A DNA stretch of 64,000 nt from Flavobacterium succinicans LMG 10402. GTDB lineage: Bacteria > Bacteroidota > Bacteroidia > Flavobacteriales > Flavobacteriaceae. The position numbers and the translations under genes were made by a program. Where the stretch lies: the NCBI RefSeq assembly GCF_000611675.1, contig NZ_JATV01000003.1:62001-126000 (forward strand), given 5' to 3'. Below the pieces are notes generated by a model. The model did not search any database. It was not told the origin of the DNA and saw only the letters and a list, made by a program, of their open reading frames with translations. Shown here one piece after another: positions 8,066 through 15,767 of the stretch; within the stretch, counting starts at the first letter, position 1; every line of letters starts with the position of its first letter.

Positions 8066-8559
8066 GTTATCCTTTTTTATTTGATGGTGGAACTAATAAT
8101 AGTTATTTTTTTGAAACGGAATTGGAAGTTGTTTATGAAATAAAATTTCGTCCTTCAGATTACTTGTTGGGAAATCCAAAGGCGCCTTACGCTCACTTAA
8201 TTTTTGAATTTATTATTGAAATTGTACATAATCCTCTGGGAAAGAATCCTCCTTTAGACAAATTAGTTTCAACCACGATTTCTGATATTTTAAAAGATTT
8301 TTATTTAAAAAAAGAGCAATCTATCTGTATATATATATGCGATTCATCTGATGGAAAACAAGAACTTCGTAGACGAAAATTTGATAATTGGTTTTATACG
8401 CATAATCAATTTGGATTGGTCAAAATAGACGAACATATCCGTGATTCTAAAGGAATTTATTACCCTATTTCTTTAATTATTCAAAGAAATAATCCTTATT
8501 TTTCAGAAATAATTGATGGATTTAGTCTGCTTGCTTCACTAAGCAATGAAGATAAATAA
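8062..8559 (+). CDS. Uncharacterised protein, resembles DUF6169 family
   Basis: A 165-residue soluble protein without signal peptide or membrane segments. The segment CDSSDGKQELRRRKFDNWF (about residues 93-111) recalls Bacteroidetes proteins annotated DUF6169, in which a 'C-D-x-S-D ... R..KF..W' block is conserved. This is a recollection, not a search result. The ATG overlaps the stop of the preceding 55-codon gene by four bases (ATGA), so the two are probably co-expressed. No catalytic motif is visible. Possible roles include a toxin-like or host-interaction factor, but none can be assigned. Confidence 0.6.
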   Translation: MSYPFLFDGGTNNSYFFETELEVVYEIKFRPSDYLLGNPKAPYAHLIFEFIIEIVHNPLGKNPPLDKLVSTTISDILKDFYLKKEQSICIYICDSSDGKQELRRRKFDNWFYTHNQFGLVKIDEHIRDSKGIYYPISLIIQRNNPYFSEIIDGFSLLASLSNEDK

Positions 8560-8589
8560 TCGTCATTAATAAATATCCCAAAAGAAATA

Positions 8590-9330
8590 ATGACTACAAT
8601 TTATCAAGATATTCTGTCGGCAAAAAAAGAAAGACGCAAGCTCCTTGCCATTCTTCTCGACCCCGATAAAATTGATTTGAATACGGTTCCTGCGTTAATT
8701 CAAAAAGTGATAAACTCTCCAGCCACACACGTTTTTATTGGTGGAAGCCACGTAACTCATAATATTATAGACGAGTTAATTCTAAAGATTAAAAGCAGTT
8801 GTGAGTTACCTATTGTGCTTTTCCCTGGCAATCCATCTCAAATTTCTATTCATGCTGATGGCATTTTATTTTTGTCCTTACTATCGGGTCGCAATCCCGA
8901 TTTTTTAATCGAACATCAGGTAAAAGCAGCGCCAATGCTCAAAAAAACCGACTTAGAAATTATTCCTACCAGTTATCTTTTGATAGAAAGTGGCAACGAA
9001 ACGGCAGTGGCTCGCGTGAGTAAAACTACACCCATATCACGAATCGATGTCGAGGCCGTATGTAATACCGCGATGGCAGGCGAAATGCTAGGGCATCAGC
9101 TCATTTACCTCGAAGCAGGAAGCGGGGCAAAACAATCGGTTCCATTAGAAATGATTCGAGAAGTTGCTAAAAACACCACTATTCCACTAGTTGTTGGCGG
9201 AGGTATTACCTCTTTGTTAGGGATACAAAATGCGTATGAAGCAGGAGCTGATTTGGTAGTAATCGGAACGGCTTTTGAAAAAAATCCTTCTTTTTTTGAA
9301 AACAAACACTACACTATAAACAATGATTGA
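8590..9330 (+). CDS. Geranylgeranylglyceryl / heptaprenylglyceryl phosphate synthase
   Basis: A 246-residue TIM-barrel prenyltransferase of the GGGPS/PcrB family, which joins a polyprenyl diphosphate to sn-glycerol-1-phosphate. The early motif LAILLDPDK (about residues 19-27) is diagnostic. Also seen are FIGGSHVTH, the phosphate-binding YLEAGSGA near 172, and VVGGGITSLLGIQNAYEAGADLVVIGTAF near the C-terminus. Such enzymes make archaeal lipids, but close homologues occur in Bacteroidetes, where the final product is unclear. Its last eight bases overlap the pnuC start, so it is probably in one transcript with pnuC and the downstream kinase. Confidence 0.9.
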   Translation: MTTIYQDILSAKKERRKLLAILLDPDKIDLNTVPALIQKVINSPATHVFIGGSHVTHNIIDELILKIKSSCELPIVLFPGNPSQISIHADGILFLSLLSGRNPDFLIEHQVKAAPMLKKTDLEIIPTSYLLIESGNETAVARVSKTTPISRIDVEAVCNTAMAGEMLGHQLIYLEAGSGAKQSVPLEMIREVAKNTTIPLVVGGGITSLLGIQNAYEAGADLVVIGTAFEKNPSFFENKHYTINND

Positions 9331-9955
9331 TTATTTTTTTGCACAATATAAAGACTATTCCACACTGATGGTTAGTATGGAACTCATTGCCATTTTTTTT
9401 GGTTTAGCCAGTGTTTGGTTTGCAAAAAAAGATAATATTTTGGTATTTCCAACGGGTTTGGTTAGTACTTCAATTTATGCCTATTTGCTTTGGCAATGGG
9501 AGTTATTAGGCGATTCGATGATCAATGTGTATTATTTTGTGATGAGTCTTTATGGTTGGTATCACTGGACTCGCAAAAAAGGGGATGAAGTAGAATTTCC
9601 GATTTCTTATATCAATTCCAAAGAAAAGATATATGCTATTTTAATTTTTGTAATGACTGTAGTATTTGTAGTACTAGTTTATCTTTATTTTGGTAAATTT
9701 ACAAGCTGGTATTCCTATGTAGATACTTTATTGACGGCTATTTTTTTCGTTGGCATGTGGTTAATGGCCAAACGGAAAATTGAAAATTGGATCTTTTGGA
9801 TCATAGGTGATTGTATCTCTATTCCGCTTTATTTTGCTAAAGGGTACACCTTTACTTCATTACAATACGTTATTTTTACTATTATCGCCTTTTATGGTTA
9901 TTTAGAATGGAAAAAAATCTTAAACAGTTCAATGAAGCTGGAGCTTCAGAAATAA
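9323..9955 (+). CDS. pnuC: PnuC-family vitamin transporter (nicotinamide riboside or thiamine)
   Basis: A 210-residue inner-membrane protein with about seven hydrophobic segments. It has the PnuC hallmark INVYYFVMSLYGWYHW near residues 68-83 and a related WMLA/WIFWIIGD region later. PnuC proteins import nicotinamide riboside by facilitated diffusion and trap it by phosphorylation; Bacteroidetes relatives (PnuT) carry thiamine. The following gene encodes a NadR-like kinase, which favours nicotinamide riboside. A TPP-controlled TonB receptor lies only three genes downstream, so thiamine is an alternative. It overlaps the previous gene by eight bases and the next by 49. Confidence 0.85.
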   Translation: MIDYFFAQYKDYSTLMVSMELIAIFFGLASVWFAKKDNILVFPTGLVSTSIYAYLLWQWELLGDSMINVYYFVMSLYGWYHWTRKKGDEVEFPISYINSKEKIYAILIFVMTVVFVVLVYLYFGKFTSWYSYVDTLLTAIFFVGMWLMAKRKIENWIFWIIGDCISIPLYFAKGYTFTSLQYVIFTIIAFYGYLEWKKILNSSMKLELQK

Positions 9956-12042
9956 TACGAATTGCCATTTTTGGGCCTGAGTCTACAGGTAAAACTACTT
10001 TGGCAAAACAATTGGCGGATCATTACCAAACCGTTTGGGTCCCTGAATTTGCTCGTGACTACTTACAAGAAAAATTAGATAGTGGTCTTGGAATTTGCGA
10101 CATTGATGATATGTTGCCCATAGCTTACGGTCAAACCAAATTAGAAAATGAAAGTGCGGCTATCGCTAATGGATATTTGTTTTGTGATACCAATTTAATG
10201 GTGACCAAAGTGTTTTCGGAGCTGTATTACAATTTTTGTGATTCACTCCTAGACAAAGCAGCGCGTACTCATCAATACGATTTGTTTTTTCTAACAGACA
10301 TTGATGTGCCTTGGGAGGATGACGGTTTGCGTGATAGTCCTGAAGGAAGAGAGTCTGTTTTTTCAGTTTTCAAACAATCACTTATTGATAACAAAAAACC
10401 ATTTATTACTCTAACTGGAGATAAAGAAACCCGACTGAATAAAGCCATCGCTATTATAGAAGAATTACGAAAGGCTAAAAAAATGGGAATCGACTCTTTG
10501 GATTTTGTGCAAATTTATGAGCATGGTATTCCGATAGCGAAAGTGCAAGAACAACTGACCATTTACAAAAATGGAATTGCCAAAACCATTTTAGACAGAC
10601 CAGCAACTATCGGTGATGGAATTATGCATTTGTCTACGGAGGAGTTTGTTGAAAAAGCTACTTTTTTTAATGCTAACAAAGCCTCTTTAAAGTTGAAAAA
10701 ATTAGTGCCAGCTTCAGGAGCAGCAACACGTATGTTCAAGTTTTTGAACGAATTTTTAAAGGATTATGATCACGACACCGAAAGTATCAACGCTTATGTC
10801 AATAGAAAGCGCGATTTAGAGCTGTCCCTTTTTATTGTCGGAATGGATAAGTTCCCGTTTTTTAAAGCTATTGATAAACGACTTCGAGCTGATTTTTCCG
10901 ATTTTGAGTTTTGGTCAGCGGATCAGAAGAATTATTATTTTGTTACTTATTTATTGCATTCGGATTATTTTGATTTTGCCAGCAAGCCCAAAGGTGTTTT
11001 GCCTTTTCATGACTATATTGATCATGTAGCCACACCTTTTGAAGAGCATCTAAACGAAAGTGTGGCCTATGCTGCTGTGCAACAAAAAAGTTACTTGCAT
11101 TTTACGATCACTCAGGCACATCAAGCGTTATTTGAAAAATTAGAACAAGAATTAAAAAGTAACATCGAAGCGCAATCTAATGTAACTGTTGAAATTGGGT
11201 ATTCGTATCAAGATAAATCTACCGATTCTGTAACAGTAGATGCCAACAATCATTTGGTAAAGAACCAAAACAATCAACTTTTATTTCGTCCAGGAGGGCA
11301 TGGTGCTTTAATTGAAAACCTTAATGCTTTGGATGCTGATATTGTTTTTATCAAGAACATTGATAATGTGATTCAAAATCATAGTGACGCTATTGCCTTA
11401 TACAAAAAAGGATTAGCTGGGATTTTATTAGAGTTGCAAATTCGTGTTTTTAAATATGTAGAAGCCATTTATCAACAACAAGTCAGAGAATCCGAAGTTG
11501 ATGAAATCGTGACTTTTGTTCAAAATGAATTAAGTATTGAGTTTGTCAAAGGGTTTCCAGAATTTACATTTGAAAATAAAATAAAAGAATTAATACGTGT
11601 TTTAGATCGTCCTATTCGGGTTTGTGGGATGGTAAAAAATGAAGGAGAGCCTGGTGGCGGGCCGTTTTGGGTAATTGATGGTAAAGGAAAGATGAGTTTG
11701 CAAATTGTTGAATCTTCTCAGATGGATCTAAAAAATGAAGAACAGCAGAGAATTTTGGATAATGCCACTCATTTTAATCCAGTAGATTTAGTTTGTGGCA
11801 TTAAAAATTACAAAAACCAAAAGTTTGATTTAAGTCAGTTTGTAGATCATAATAGCGGATTTATAGTAGAAAGAAAGTTAGGAAGCGACACCATAAAATC
11901 CTATGAATTGCCTGGGTTGTGGAATGGAGCTATGGCCAAGTGGATTACCGTTTTTGTTGAGGTTCCAATGGTGACTTTTAATCCAGTAAAAAATGTAAAC
12001 GACTTACTTAAGCCAGCGCACCAGTTCCATCAAAATTTATAG
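9907..12042 (+). CDS. Fusion: NadR-like nucleotide kinase (AAA) + DUF4301 protein
   Basis: A 711-residue open frame joining two proteins that I would expect as separate genes. Residues 1 to about 185 are a NadR-like P-loop kinase: Walker A GPESTGKTT near 24-32, then FARDYL and a LTDIDVPWEDDGLR segment typical of nicotinamide-riboside kinases. From about 193 to the end (roughly 515 residues) it matches DUF4301: VPASGAATRMFKFL near 267, LLFRPGGHGALIENL, and GEPGGGPFW. The junction reads ELRKAKKMGIDSLDF. The Met is preceded by GAAAGG nine bases upstream, so DUF4301 could also start internally at ATG 10483. The gene overlaps pnuC by 49 bases, supporting a trap-and-phosphorylate role for the kinase half. 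DUF4301 is of unknown function with nucleotidyltransferase-like features. Confidence 0.8.
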   Translation: MEKNLKQFNEAGASEIIRIAIFGPESTGKTTLAKQLADHYQTVWVPEFARDYLQEKLDSGLGICDIDDMLPIAYGQTKLENESAAIANGYLFCDTNLMVTKVFSELYYNFCDSLLDKAARTHQYDLFFLTDIDVPWEDDGLRDSPEGRESVFSVFKQSLIDNKKPFITLTGDKETRLNKAIAIIEELRKAKKMGIDSLDFVQIYEHGIPIAKVQEQLTIYKNGIAKTILDRPATIGDGIMHLSTEEFVEKATFFNANKASLKLKKLVPASGAATRMFKFLNEFLKDYDHDTESINAYVNRKRDLELSLFIVGMDKFPFFKAIDKRLRADFSDFEFWSADQKNYYFVTYLLHSDYFDFASKPKGVLPFHDYIDHVATPFEEHLNESVAYAAVQQKSYLHFTITQAHQALFEKLEQELKSNIEAQSNVTVEIGYSYQDKSTDSVTVDANNHLVKNQNNQLLFRPGGHGALIENLNALDADIVFIKNIDNVIQNHSDAIALYKKGLAGILLELQIRVFKYVEAIYQQQVRESEVDEIVTFVQNELSIEFVKGFPEFTFENKIKELIRVLDRPIRVCGMVKNEGEPGGGPFWVIDGKGKMSLQIVESSQMDLKNEEQQRILDNATHFNPVDLVCGIKNYKNQKFDLSQFVDHNSGFIVERKLGSDTIKSYELPGLWNGAMAKWITVFVEVPMVTFNPVKNVNDLLKPAHQFHQNL

Positions 12043-12043
12043 T

Positions 12044-12445
12044 ATGGAAATAAATCAAATCGTCAAAGAATTGCAATTTAAGGCCGTTAGAAGCAGCGGG
12101 GCAGGAGGGCAAAATGTAAACAAAGTTGCTTCTAAAGTGGTTTTAACTTTTGATTTGAAACAATCTCAAGCCTTAACCGAGGTAGAGAAAATAGTATTAG
12201 AAAGCAAATTAGCCAGTAGATTAACGTCAGAACAACTCTTGATTTTGCATTGTGATGAAGACCGAAGTCAGCTTAAAAACAAAGCTATTGTGATCAAACG
12301 TTTCCTAGCGATAATCCGCAATGGATTGTTTGTTCCCAAAGAAAGAAAAGCCACTAAAATCCCAAAATCGGCCATAAGAAAACGCATTAAGGATAAAAAG
12401 AGTTTGTCAGATATAAAACAATCTAGACGAAAGCCCGATTTTTAG
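12044..12445 (+). CDS. arfB: Alternative ribosome-rescue factor ArfB (peptidyl-tRNA hydrolase)
   Basis: A 133-residue release-factor-like protein. The GGQ loop is SSGAGGQNVNKVASKV (about residues 17-32), the catalytic motif that hydrolyses peptidyl-tRNA. There is no codon-recognition domain. The basic C-terminus (KERKATKIPKSAIRKRIKDKK and onward) is the tail that probes the empty mRNA channel of stalled ribosomes. Length matches ArfB/YaeJ. Its ATG is two bases after the stop of the fused kinase gene, so it ends that operon. The stop is followed by the TPP-riboswitch region of the next transcript. Confidence 0.9.
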   Translation: MEINQIVKELQFKAVRSSGAGGQNVNKVASKVVLTFDLKQSQALTEVEKIVLESKLASRLTSEQLLILHCDEDRSQLKNKAIVIKRFLAIIRNGLFVPKERKATKIPKSAIRKRIKDKKSLSDIKQSRRKPDF

Positions 12446-12472
12446 TAGTTTCAAAAACTTTAAACTTTAGAC

Positions 12473-12502
12473 TTGGAACTTCAAACAAATGATTTATATT
12501 TG
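12473..12502 (+). promoter_or_regulatory. Promoter of the TPP-riboswitch/TonB-receptor transcript
   Basis: TTG at 12473-12475 and TATATTTG at 12495-12502, separated by 19 bases, match the Bacteroidetes sigma-ABfr consensus. Transcription would begin a few bases into the riboswitch, near 12507. Confidence 0.75.
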
Positions 12503-12585
12503 CCCCGTCTCAAAGGGGTGCTCTAAATAACGAGCTGAGATCATACCCAAAGAACCTGGGCGGGTAATGCTGCCAAGGGAAAAAA
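12503..12585 (+). ncRNA. TPP riboswitch (THI element)
   Basis: Conserved blocks occur in order: GGGGTGCTC (12515-12523), GCTGAGATCATACCC (about 12534-12547), GAACCTG and GGGTAATGCTGCCAAGGGA (12562-12580). This is the THI box that binds thiamine pyrophosphate. It is followed by about 110 bases of leader before the TonB receptor gene. No strong terminator is seen, so control may be at translation initiation. Confidence 0.95.
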
Positions 12586-12692
12586 TGACAAAATTATAGA
12601 GTCTACGCTATTGTCTTGTCATAGAAACAAATCATTTATTAATTTAAAAACAAAAGAATAATTCCCCCTTTTATTCGTAAAACTATTTACGG

Positions 12693-14855
12693 ATGAACAC
12701 TATCATTACATCAAAAAGGCAAAAGCCAAAAGGCAAAAGCCAAAACCATTCCAGTAGAATATTTTTTTTACTTTTCACTTTTCACTTTTCACTTTTTACC
12801 TTTGCTCAAGTACAAGACACCACCAAAGTCAATCAATTGGATGATGTTTTGGTTTCGGCAGTGCGTGTGACTTCTAAAACTCCAGTTTCTTTTAGCAATT
12901 TGACTAAAAAACAAATCCAGTTCCGCAATTTGGGTCAGGACATCCCAACGCTTATGAATTATATGCCTTCTGTAGTTACTACTTCTGATGCTGGTAACGG
13001 TATTGGCTACTCAGGAATACGCGTGCGTGGTAGCGATGCTACTCGCGTAAACGTTACCATCAACGGAATTCCGTACAACGATTCTGAAAGTCACGGTACG
13101 TTTTGGGTGAACATGCCTGATTTTGTTTCTTCGGTAGAAAGTATTCAGTTACAACGTGGTGTGGGGACTTCTACCAATGGTTCAGGAGCCTTTGGAGCGA
13201 GCTTGAATATGCTAACCGATTCTTATACCAAAGAAGCAAGTGCTGAAATTGCTAGTTCGGCAGGGAGTTTTAATACGTTTAAAAATACGGTTAAATTCAG
13301 TACCGGTTTACTAAACGACCATTTTGAAATCGCAGGACGTTTATCTGTTTTACAATCTGACGGATACATTGACCGAGCGAGTACGGATTTAAAATCGTAT
13401 TTCTTACAAGGAACTTATGTGGGGAAAACTACTTTGCTAAAAGCCTTGGTTTTTGGTGGAAAAGAAAAAACATACCAAGCTTGGAATGGGATTGATGGAG
13501 AAACCTTAAACAATGATCGTACCTTCAATTCGGCAGGAATCTATACAGATGAAGCAGGAAATACTCGTTTTTATGATAATGAAACCGATAATTACCAACA
13601 AGACCATTCGCAATTGCATTGGAACGAAAGATGGTCGGATAACTGGAGTTCTAATTTCGCTTTGCATTATACCAAAGGGAAAGGCTATTACGAAAATTAC
13701 AAAGAAGACGCTAAGTTTTCTAGTTATGGTTTGAATCCGATTGTTATTAACGGAACAACAATTAACAAAACTGATTTGGTACGCCAAAAATGGTTAGACA
13801 ATGATTTTTATGGTGCTACTTTTTCTACTAATTATACTACCGATGCCTTGCAATTAATTTTGGGTGGAGGTTATAATAAGTATGAAGGCCTTCATTTTGG
13901 AAAAGTGATTTGGGCGCGTTACGCTTCTCAAAGTGAATTGGGAGACCGATATTATGAAGATTTTGCTACGAAAACTGATGGGAACTTTTTTGCCAAAGCC
14001 AATTATCAAGTAACAGAACAATTGAGTTTGTTTGGAGATTTGCAATACCGTCACGTACAGTACAAAGCTGATAGTCCAGAAACAGGTTTGGTCAATGACA
14101 CCTTTCGTTTTTTCAACCCAAAAGCTGGTTTAAATTTTAAGGTTAATGAGGCGAATACTTTGTATTTTTCGTATGCAAGAGCTAATAGAGAGCCTAACCG
14201 TACAGATTATGAGAATGGTAATCCAAAATCAGAAAAATTAAACGATTTTGAGTTGGGTTGGAGGTTGAATACCGAAAAAATACAATTGAACACCAACATT
14301 TATTATATGGCATACAAAGATCAGTTGATTTTGACCGGAAAATTAGATGATGTGGGAAATCCTATTCGTTCGAATAGTGATAAAAGTTACCGATTAGGTC
14401 TTGAGGTAGACGCTACTATTGCGCTGTCTGAACAATGGATGATGCGTCCTAACTTTACTTTAAGTGCCAATAAAAATGTGGATTTGAATATCACAGGCAC
14501 AAATTTTGGAACAACAGATATTGCTTATTCTCCTTCGGTAATTGTGGGGAATGTATTGGTGTTTTCGCCTATTAAAGCCTTGCATTTGTCTTTGTTGCAA
14601 AAATTTGTAGGTGAGCAATTTATGAACAATATCGAGTTGCCTGCTGCAAAACTGGCTGATTATTTTGTAAATGACTTTAATGTGAGTTACACGTTCAAGC
14701 CCAAAACAATCTTCAAAGAAATTGTGTTAAGTGGATTAGTAAATAATTTTTTGGATAAAAAGTATGTGTCCAACGGTTATATGTATGACATTTATCCTTC
14801 TTATTACCCACAAGCAGGAATTAATTTCTTAGCAGGATTGAATTTGAAATTTTAA
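12693..14855 (+). CDS. TonB-dependent outer-membrane receptor, probably for thiamine or a precursor
   Basis: A 720-residue outer-membrane receptor. After a basic N-terminus there is a hydrophobic stretch (IFFLLFTFHFSLFTFAQ) that ends in a plausible signal-peptidase site before QVQDTT. A plug domain follows: DVLVSAVRV as a TonB-box-like start, then GIRVRGSDATRVNVTINGIP and QRGVGTSTNGSGAFG. A beta-barrel extends to the C-terminal aromatic-rich strand ending NLKF. The gene is directly under a TPP riboswitch, so the substrate is probably thiamine, TPP or a pyrimidine/thiazole precursor. There is no carboxypeptidase-like extension. The signal-peptide DNA carries tandem 7-base repeats (see the repeat entry at 12769-12812). 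Confidence 0.88.
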   Translation: MNTIITSKRQKPKGKSQNHSSRIFFLLFTFHFSLFTFAQVQDTTKVNQLDDVLVSAVRVTSKTPVSFSNLTKKQIQFRNLGQDIPTLMNYMPSVVTTSDAGNGIGYSGIRVRGSDATRVNVTINGIPYNDSESHGTFWVNMPDFVSSVESIQLQRGVGTSTNGSGAFGASLNMLTDSYTKEASAEIASSAGSFNTFKNTVKFSTGLLNDHFEIAGRLSVLQSDGYIDRASTDLKSYFLQGTYVGKTTLLKALVFGGKEKTYQAWNGIDGETLNNDRTFNSAGIYTDEAGNTRFYDNETDNYQQDHSQLHWNERWSDNWSSNFALHYTKGKGYYENYKEDAKFSSYGLNPIVINGTTINKTDLVRQKWLDNDFYGATFSTNYTTDALQLILGGGYNKYEGLHFGKVIWARYASQSELGDRYYEDFATKTDGNFFAKANYQVTEQLSLFGDLQYRHVQYKADSPETGLVNDTFRFFNPKAGLNFKVNEANTLYFSYARANREPNRTDYENGNPKSEKLNDFELGWRLNTEKIQLNTNIYYMAYKDQLILTGKLDDVGNPIRSNSDKSYRLGLEVDATIALSEQWMMRPNFTLSANKNVDLNITGTNFGTTDIAYSPSVIVGNVLVFSPIKALHLSLLQKFVGEQFMNNIELPAAKLADYFVNDFNVSYTFKPKTIFKEIVLSGLVNNFLDKKYVSNGYMYDIYPSYYPQAGINFLAGLNLKF
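12769..12812 (+). repeat. Tandem 7-base repeat inside the TonB receptor signal sequence
   Basis: Three exact CTTTTCA units plus a degenerate fourth (CTTTTTA) run from about 12771. Just upstream (12713-12745) a 14-base unit (AGGCAAAAGCCAAA) occurs twice. Because 7 is not a multiple of 3, gain or loss of one CTTTTCA unit would shift the reading frame. Confidence 0.7.
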
Positions 14856-14880
14856 TTTTTAGTTTACTTATTTTCTTAGA

Positions 14881-14910
14881 ATCCAGTGTTGTTATGGCAC
14901 TGGATTTTTT
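14881..14910 (+). terminator. Terminator of the TonB receptor gene
   Basis: Stem ATCCAGTG (14881-14888) with CACTGGAT (14898-14905), loop TTGTTATGG, followed by TTTTTGTTT. Confidence 0.8.
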
Positions 14911-14934
14911 GTTTAAAGAATATGTGAAGTTTTT

Positions 14935-15104
14935 GCCCGCGTGAGAGATTACTTCACTATGCATTTATTTTCATAGGAGTTCAGTGAATTTCATTTGGAG
15001 CTGGCTACCGAAGTAGCGCGGATAGCTCGACAGCTCACCACAAAGGGGGCGACTCACCAGCATGATGAGTGGCCCCCTTTGTGGTGAGGTGGCACGCCCA
15101 AATT
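14935..15104. repeat. Structured intergenic repeat, copy 2 of 4 (long form)
   Basis: Ends GCGTGA (14939-14944) and GGCACGCCC (15090-15098) match the family. AGCTGGCTACCGAAGTAGC (14999-15017) and ATAGCTCGAC are present. The long hairpin has 17-bp arms CTCACCACAAAGG / CCTTTGTGGTGAG, which differ from the other copies but still pair. An extra stretch of about 48 bases (14950-14998), itself able to fold (TTCACTATG / CATAG / AGTGAA), lies between the 5' end and the small hairpin. It ends at the stop codon of the minus-strand lipoprotein gene. Confidence 0.75.
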
Positions 15105-15518
15105 TTAATTGTATACCCGAATTACGTCTCCGATGATTGTTACTCGGTATTGTTTTAGGGGATATTGTAGGTCGCTTAAGCCAGTAAATAAGCTGTATTC
15201 TTTGCTGTCGCAGGGACAAATGGCGTTGATGCCTTTGATAGTTAGGGTAGAGCAATTGCTTAGTGCTTGATTCGGGCAAGCGGCATCGAACGCGTTGAAG
15301 CCACTTCCGGTATTAAAAACTAGTATCCCGCGGGCGCCTACACTAGGGATGTAAACCGCATTGCTAGGGAATTTGAGATTTGAATAGGCGGGTAAACTGG
15401 TGTTGATGTCTATAGTAAAGGAATAGTTGGGAACAAAGGGGTTTTTATTGGATGGCGCATTGTCGCTACAGCTTGAAATCAGCGCAACTATGCATAGAAT
15501 TAGCCAATTTTTTATCAT
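15105..15518 (-). CDS. Lipoprotein with degenerate Rieske-like domain
   Basis: A 137-residue lipoprotein: signal peptide with lipobox LISSC (Cys17). The rest has the layout of a Rieske domain: FDAACPN around residues 78-83, then CSTL, then CPCDSKEY near 101-108, and a GLSDLQYPLKQYRV strand. In true Rieske proteins the two loops read C-x-H and C-x-x-H; here the histidine positions are Asn83 and Asp104, so a [2Fe-2S] cluster with normal ligands is unlikely. Four non-lipid cysteines (81, 89, 101, 103) remain and could form disulfides or bind metal. The assignment rests on pattern similarity. It is a single gene facing away from greA, with repeat copy 2 at its 3' end. Confidence 0.7.
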   Translation of the reverse strand: MIKNWLILCIVALISSCSDNAPSNKNPFVPNYSFTIDINTSLPAYSNLKFPSNAVYIPSVGARGILVFNTGSGFNAFDAACPNQALSNCSTLTIKGINAICPCDSKEYSLFTGLSDLQYPLKQYRVTIIGDVIRVYN

Positions 15519-15616
15519 TTTTAAAATAGTATTAAAGATTAGTGAAACAAATTTAATTTATTTAACTTTGGATTGGTTAAGGTTAACAATTAATTATAGC
15601 ATAAAAAAAAATGTAG

Positions 15617-15657
15617 TATATTTGCGGAAAGAAATCCCGTCCCGATGGGATTTTTTC
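15617..15657 (+). promoter_or_regulatory. greA promoter followed at once by terminator-like hairpin
   Basis: A -7 box TATATTTG lies at 15617-15624. The next sequence, AAATCCC-GTCCCGA-TGGGATTT-TTTTC (about 15632-15656), is a hairpin with a T run, so transcription would begin almost in the stem. It may act as an attenuator or as a 5' stabilising hairpin for the greA mRNA; about 110 bases of leader follow before the ATG. Confidence 0.55.
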
Positions 15658-15767
15658 TATTTATATCATTCAGGTTGTGAACTGTAATAGGTGAGAAAAC
15701 CAAGGACATGGAAATGGTTGATGTGTGTGAAAACAGAAAACCGCTTAAATTATTTAATACAAAAGTT

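Noticed and set aside
12713..12745. Tandem repeats near the TonB receptor start as a CRISPR
   Set aside because: Two 14-base units without spacers and within a coding frame do not form an array; no cas genes are present.
15427..15687. 86-codon frame antisense to the Rieske-like lipoprotein
   Set aside because: The lipoprotein has a signal peptide and lipobox on the other strand, and this frame runs through the greA promoter hairpin.
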